Assembly: GCA_964556225.1 (NCBI GenBank)
Contig: CAZKVJ010000003.1
Location: 62,001-126,000, forward strand
DNA: 64,000 bases
Direction: 5' to 3'
Origin: CAZKVJ01 sp964556225
GTDB taxonomy: Bacteria > Actinomycetota > Acidimicrobiia > Acidimicrobiales > Ilumatobacteraceae
Shown here: in pieces, positions 60,797-64,000 of the stretch
Layout: every line of letters starts with the position of its first letter
How positions within the stretch are numbered: position 1 is the first letter of the stretch
Notes under the pieces: generated by a model
Seen by the model: only the letters and a program-made list of their open reading frames with translations
The model's database searches: none
What the model was told of the DNA's origin: nothing
Position numbers and translations under genes: made by a program

Positions 60797-60802
60797 CCGA
60801 AC

Positions 60803-61606
60803 ATGCCCGAGGGGGAGGTGCGCTACGAGGTTCGCGACCACGTCGCGACCGTCACACTGAACCGTCCCGATCGGATGAACGCCGCCACCTTCGACATGGG
60901 TGAGCAGCTGCGCGCGGTGCTCACGCGGGCCGAGGCCGACCCCGTGGTCCGCGTCATCGTGCTCACCGGGGCGGGCCGGGCGTTCTGCGCCGGTGACGAC
61001 GTGGAGAAGGCCTGGGGCGACGAGCGCATGGCCGACACGATGGCGTGGCTGGCCGACGTCCGACCCGGCATGACGCCGGAGGCCGAGATGCTGCTCGAGT
61101 GCCGCAAGCCGACGATTGCCGCGGTGAACGGCGCGGCGATCGGCATCGGGATGGACTTCGCGCTGCTGTGCGACATCCGCCTGGCGTCGGAGCATGCCCG
61201 GTTCTCGCAGCTGTTCGTGAAGCTCGGTCTGATGGCCGACGTCACCGGCTATTGGCGACTGCCACAGCTGGTCGGCTACTCGGCGGCAGCCGAGCTGCTG
61301 TTCACCGGCGACATGGTCGATGCCCCGACGGCGCTGCGCCTCGGACTCGTCCGCTCCGTGCACCCAGCGGACGAGCTGATGCCGGCCACCTACGAGTTGG
61401 CGGCGCGCATCGCCGCCAACCCGCCGCAGTCGCTGCGGTACGCGAAGGAGGGGCTGCGGCGGGGAGTCGGGCGGGCCTACACCGAGCTGCCCGAGGTGTC
61501 GTCGTTCGTGGCGAACGGGCTGGCGCATCTGTTCACCACCGAGGATCACAAGGAGGCGGCATCCGCCTTCCTCGAGAAGCGTGTCCCCCACTTCACCGGA
61601 CGCTGA
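60803..61606 (+). CDS. Enoyl-CoA hydratase/isomerase
   Basis: Crotonase-fold enzyme of 267 residues. VTLNRPDRMNAATFDMGEQL, the oxyanion hole TGAGRAFCAGDDVEKAW and AAVNGAAIGIGMDFALLCDI are conserved; the second active-site loop reads VKLGLMADVTGYWRLPQLVG, lacking the usual Glu. The start is set by a -10 six bases upstream. First gene of an operon with the ligase at 61615 and another hydratase at 63219. Confidence 0.92.
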   Translation: MPEGEVRYEVRDHVATVTLNRPDRMNAATFDMGEQLRAVLTRAEADPVVRVIVLTGAGRAFCAGDDVEKAWGDERMADTMAWLADVRPGMTPEAEMLLECRKPTIAAVNGAAIGIGMDFALLCDIRLASEHARFSQLFVKLGLMADVTGYWRLPQLVGYSAAAELLFTGDMVDAPTALRLGLVRSVHPADELMPATYELAARIAANPPQSLRYAKEGLRRGVGRAYTELPEVSSFVANGLAHLFTTEDHKEAASAFLEKRVPHFTGR

Positions 61607-61614
61607 GGAGCGAC

Positions 61615-63216
61615 GTGCTCGAGCGACACCTCGTCCTGCCCCATCTCATCGCCGAGCGGGCGGCGGCGACGCCGGACCGCCTCGTCATGGTCGACGTGGC
61701 CGGCCGCCAGTCCACCTACGCCGACCTGCGGCAGTCGTTCCTCACGTGGGCGGGGGCCTTGCGTCGCCTGGACGTGCAGCCCGGCGAGCCGGTGCTGACG
61801 ATGCTGCCCAACTCCTTCGAGTGCTACGAGGCGTGGCTCGGCGCCTCGTGGCTGCGGGCCATCGAGGTCCCCGCCAACAACATGTACCGCGGCGACATGC
61901 TCCGCTATGTCATCGACAACTCGACGGCGCGCGTGGTGGTCATCTCGGTGCGCTACCTCGACCGGCTGGCGGAGGTCATCGCCACCCTGCCGGGTGTCGA
62001 GGCGGTGGTCGTACCGGACGCTGACGATGGAGACCTCCCGGACCTGGGTGCTCGAGTGCTCGGTCGTCAGCGGTTCTTCGAGGGCGTGGCCCCGGCCGAC
62101 GACCTCGAGGGTCCCGGCTACCAGGACATCATGGCGATGATCTACACGTCAGGGACCACGGGGCCGTCGAAGGGCGTGCTCGTCCCCTGGGCCGAGCTGT
62201 ACGAGTTCGTCAAGGTGACCCCGGAGGGGATGATCCCCGAGGGCGGCGCGTACTACACGGTGTACCCCGGGTTCCACGTCTCGGGGAAGTCATCGCTGTA
62301 CCTCGCAGCTCGCTACCACGGTCACATCGTCATCCGCGAGTCGTTCAGCCTGACGGAGTTCTGGGGCGACATCCGCGCCCACGACGTCAAGGCCGCCGGG
62401 CTCATCGGACCGCTCGCCGCGATGCTGCTCCTGCTGCCCCGACAGCCCGACGATGCGGACACCCCGCTCGAGCGGGTGTACATGGGGCCACTGGTCGCGC
62501 AGCTCGACGAGTTCCGCGAGCGCTTCGGCGTCGAGGTGGGGACGGGCTTCGGCATGACCGAGATCGGCGCCCCGATCGCGTCGGACGGGTTCAACCTGGC
62601 GAACTCCACGAGCTGCGGTCGGCTGCGCACCGGCCCGCCCCACTACGAGGCGCGGGTGGTCGACGAGCTCGACGAGCCCGTGCCGCCGGGTGTGGTCGGC
62701 GAGCTGGTGGTCCGGGCGCGCGATCCGTGGGTGCTCAACGTGGGGTACTGGCGGATGCCCGAGAAGACCGCGGAGGCGTGGCGCAACGGGTGGTTCCACA
62801 CCGGTGATGCGTTCCGGTGCGACGAGGACGGCAACTTCTACTTCGTCGACCGGATGAAGGACGCCATCCGACGCCGGGGCGAGAACGTCTCATCGTTCGA
62901 GGTCGAGGCCGGCGTGAACCAGCACCCGGCCGTGGCGGAGTCCGCCGCCGTGGGCGTGCCCTCGTCATTGGGTGAGGAGGAGATCAAGGTGGTCGTCGTG
63001 CTGAGGCCCGGCGAGCAGCTCGAGCCGAAGGAGCTCATCGAGTTCCTGGGTCCTCGGATGCCGCGCTTCATGATCCCCCGCTACGTCGAGATCGCCGAGA
63101 GCCTGCCCAAGACCGATGCCACGTTCCGCACCCGCAAGGTCGAGCTGCGCGAGAACCCTCTCAACGAGCGCACCTGGGACCGTGAGGCTGGCGGCGTGGT
63201 GCTGCCGAAGGAGTGA
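61615..63216 (+). CDS. Acyl-CoA ligase (CaiC-like) with atypical C-terminal motif
   Basis: ANL-family ligase of 533 residues. P-loop MIYTSGTTGPSKGVLVPW, GTGFGMTEIGAPIASDG, NGWFHTGDAFRCDEDGNFYF and DRMKDAIRRRGENVSSFEVE are present, closest in style to crotonobetaine/carnitine-CoA ligases. The A10 segment that normally reads T-x-T-G-K is LPKTDATFRTRKVELRE: the Gly-Lys is replaced by Phe-Arg and a lysine lies four residues later. Whether that lysine does adenylation is open. GTG 61615 has GAGGAG four to nine bases upstream; it starts 8 bases after the hydratase. Confidence 0.88.
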   Translation: MLERHLVLPHLIAERAAATPDRLVMVDVAGRQSTYADLRQSFLTWAGALRRLDVQPGEPVLTMLPNSFECYEAWLGASWLRAIEVPANNMYRGDMLRYVIDNSTARVVVISVRYLDRLAEVIATLPGVEAVVVPDADDGDLPDLGARVLGRQRFFEGVAPADDLEGPGYQDIMAMIYTSGTTGPSKGVLVPWAELYEFVKVTPEGMIPEGGAYYTVYPGFHVSGKSSLYLAARYHGHIVIRESFSLTEFWGDIRAHDVKAAGLIGPLAAMLLLLPRQPDDADTPLERVYMGPLVAQLDEFRERFGVEVGTGFGMTEIGAPIASDGFNLANSTSCGRLRTGPPHYEARVVDELDEPVPPGVVGELVVRARDPWVLNVGYWRMPEKTAEAWRNGWFHTGDAFRCDEDGNFYFVDRMKDAIRRRGENVSSFEVEAGVNQHPAVAESAAVGVPSSLGEEEIKVVVVLRPGEQLEPKELIEFLGPRMPRFMIPRYVEIAESLPKTDATFRTRKVELRENPLNERTWDREAGGVVLPKE

Positions 63217-63218
63217 CC

Positions 63219-64000
63219 ATGCCCGAAACCATCCTGATCGACATCGACGACGGCGTGGCGACGCTCACGCTGAACCGGCCGGAGGCGATGAACGCCTTCG
63301 ACCTCACCATGGACCGCGAGTTCCACGAGGCGATGTGGGCGCTGGACGCGGATCCGGCTGTGCGGGCCATCGTGGTGACCGGCGCTGGCCGGGCGTTCTG
63401 CGCCGGAATCGACCTCGCCGCCGGAGCCGGGGTCTTCGGTGCCGATGCCCATGAGGCCCACGACGCCGCGCTCGGCGTCGACGCCGACTCGATCCCCGCC
63501 CGATCTGCCTTCTGGACGATGCGCACGCCGGTGATCGGCGCCATCAACGGCGCCGCCGTCGGTGCCGGGCTCACCGTGCCGATGCTCTTCGACGTGCGCA
63601 TCGTGGCGGAGGACGCCAAGCTCGGCTTCGTCTTCACCCGTCGCGGCATCGTTCCCGACGCCAACATCACGTGGCTCCTGCCCCGCCTGGTGGGCCTCGA
63701 GCGGGCACTCGACCTGCTCCTCACGGGGCGGATGTTCACCGGGGCCGAGGCGGCGGCGATGGGCCTGGCGCTGCGGGCCGTGCCACGGGACGCCGTGTTG
63801 GCCGAAGCCCAGGCGCTCGCCCGAGAGCTGGCCGACGCCAGCGCGCCACTCGCCGTGGGTGTGACGAAGCAGCTCGTCTACGGCTCGCTGGGCGAGACGG
63901 ACCGCACGGCGGCGTTCGCCCGGGAGACGAAGATCATCTGGTGGATCGGCGAGCAGGCCGACGCCATCGAGGGGGTCATGTCGTTCATGGAGCGTCGAGC
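63219..64000 (+). CDS. Enoyl-CoA hydratase/isomerase (3' end outside window)
   Basis: Crotonase-fold enzyme, 260 codons visible and running off the window. LTLNRPEAMNAFDLTMDREF, TGAGRAFCAGIDLAAGAG (oxyanion hole) and AINGAAVGAGLTVPMLFDVR are clear. The later loop VFTRRGIVPDANITWLLPRL again lacks the glutamate of classic hydratases. The ATG follows the ligase stop by two bases (GAAGGAGTGACC carries the ribosome site). Third gene of the operon; two hydratases with one ligase suggest successive steps on one substrate. Confidence 0.92.
   Translation, partial: MPETILIDIDDGVATLTLNRPEAMNAFDLTMDREFHEAMWALDADPAVRAIVVTGAGRAFCAGIDLAAGAGVFGADAHEAHDAALGVDADSIPARSAFWTMRTPVIGAINGAAVGAGLTVPMLFDVRIVAEDAKLGFVFTRRGIVPDANITWLLPRLVGLERALDLLLTGRMFTGAEAAAMGLALRAVPRDAVLAEAQALARELADASAPLAVGVTKQLVYGSLGETDRTAAFARETKIIWWIGEQADAIEGVMSFMERR

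Overview
The window is high-GC (about 70 percent), densely packed DNA from an actinobacterium. The signs are a P450-type 3Fe-4S ferredoxin, a mycothiol-dependent (MDMPI/TIGR03084) domain protein, many acyl-CoA dehydrogenases, acyl-CoA ligases and TetR regulators, GTG/TTG starts, ATGA/GTGA stop-start overlaps, and many start codons placed 6-8 nt behind a -10 box (leaderless transcripts). The gene mix resembles free-living Acidimicrobiia or mycolic-acid actinobacteria, but no rRNA, tRNA or marker gene is present, so this is inference.

Region 1 (1-25.3 kb) looks like one large catabolic locus for a CoA-activated hydrophobic or alicyclic (steroid/isoprenoid-like) acid. It holds ferredoxin + P450 + SDR + a DUF35-thiolase-fold fusion that lacks the thiolase cysteine (Ltp2/ChsH2-like aldolase), an SDR, a luciferase-like flavin enzyme, a ligase with a double-length FadE34-like dehydrogenase, an aldehyde dehydrogenase with a class III CoA-transferase, and a long minus-strand operon. 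That operon carries livHM (fused)-livG-livF, a FadD3-like ligase, a second ligase, an acyl-CoA dehydrogenase and a TauD-like dioxygenase. A TetR, a second P450, a nitronate-monooxygenase-like enzyme and a nitroreductase follow. Five intergenic sites share the box GAGAA-N5-TTNYC, tying these operons into one regulon.

Region 2 (25.3-27.9 kb) is a gene graveyard: a serine-hydrolase tail, a carboxymuconolactone-decarboxylase-like gene with an internal deletion and frameshift, and two head-to-head 5'-truncated remnants (PPOX-like and Cu/Zn-SOD-like), around one intact serine hydrolase. Region 3 (27.9-45 kb) is mixed: furA-katG, a transglutaminase-like protein, a frameshifted methyltransferase, a 47-aa zinc-ribbon protein, modABC, an aromatic meta-cleavage operon divergent from a GntR regulator, an SDR, a SCO6745-like protein, an epoxide-hydrolase-like protein, a MazEF module, and a TetR-metallohydrolase pair.

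Region 4 (45-64 kb) opens with a lipoprotein binding protein and a single 1129-residue polypeptide that fuses LivH, LivM, LivG and LivF. Two paralogous convergent TetR genes follow, then enoyl-CoA hydratases, an Lnt-like N-acyltransferase, an amidase, two acyl-CoA dehydrogenases, an M20 peptidase, an MFS transporter, a TIGR03084 protein and an acyl-CoA ligase. A second intergenic motif, GTGAAC-N6-TAnnnT, recurs here, including in front of one of the TetR genes. It is the best candidate signature of an undescribed local regulon controlling uptake and CoA-dependent breakdown.
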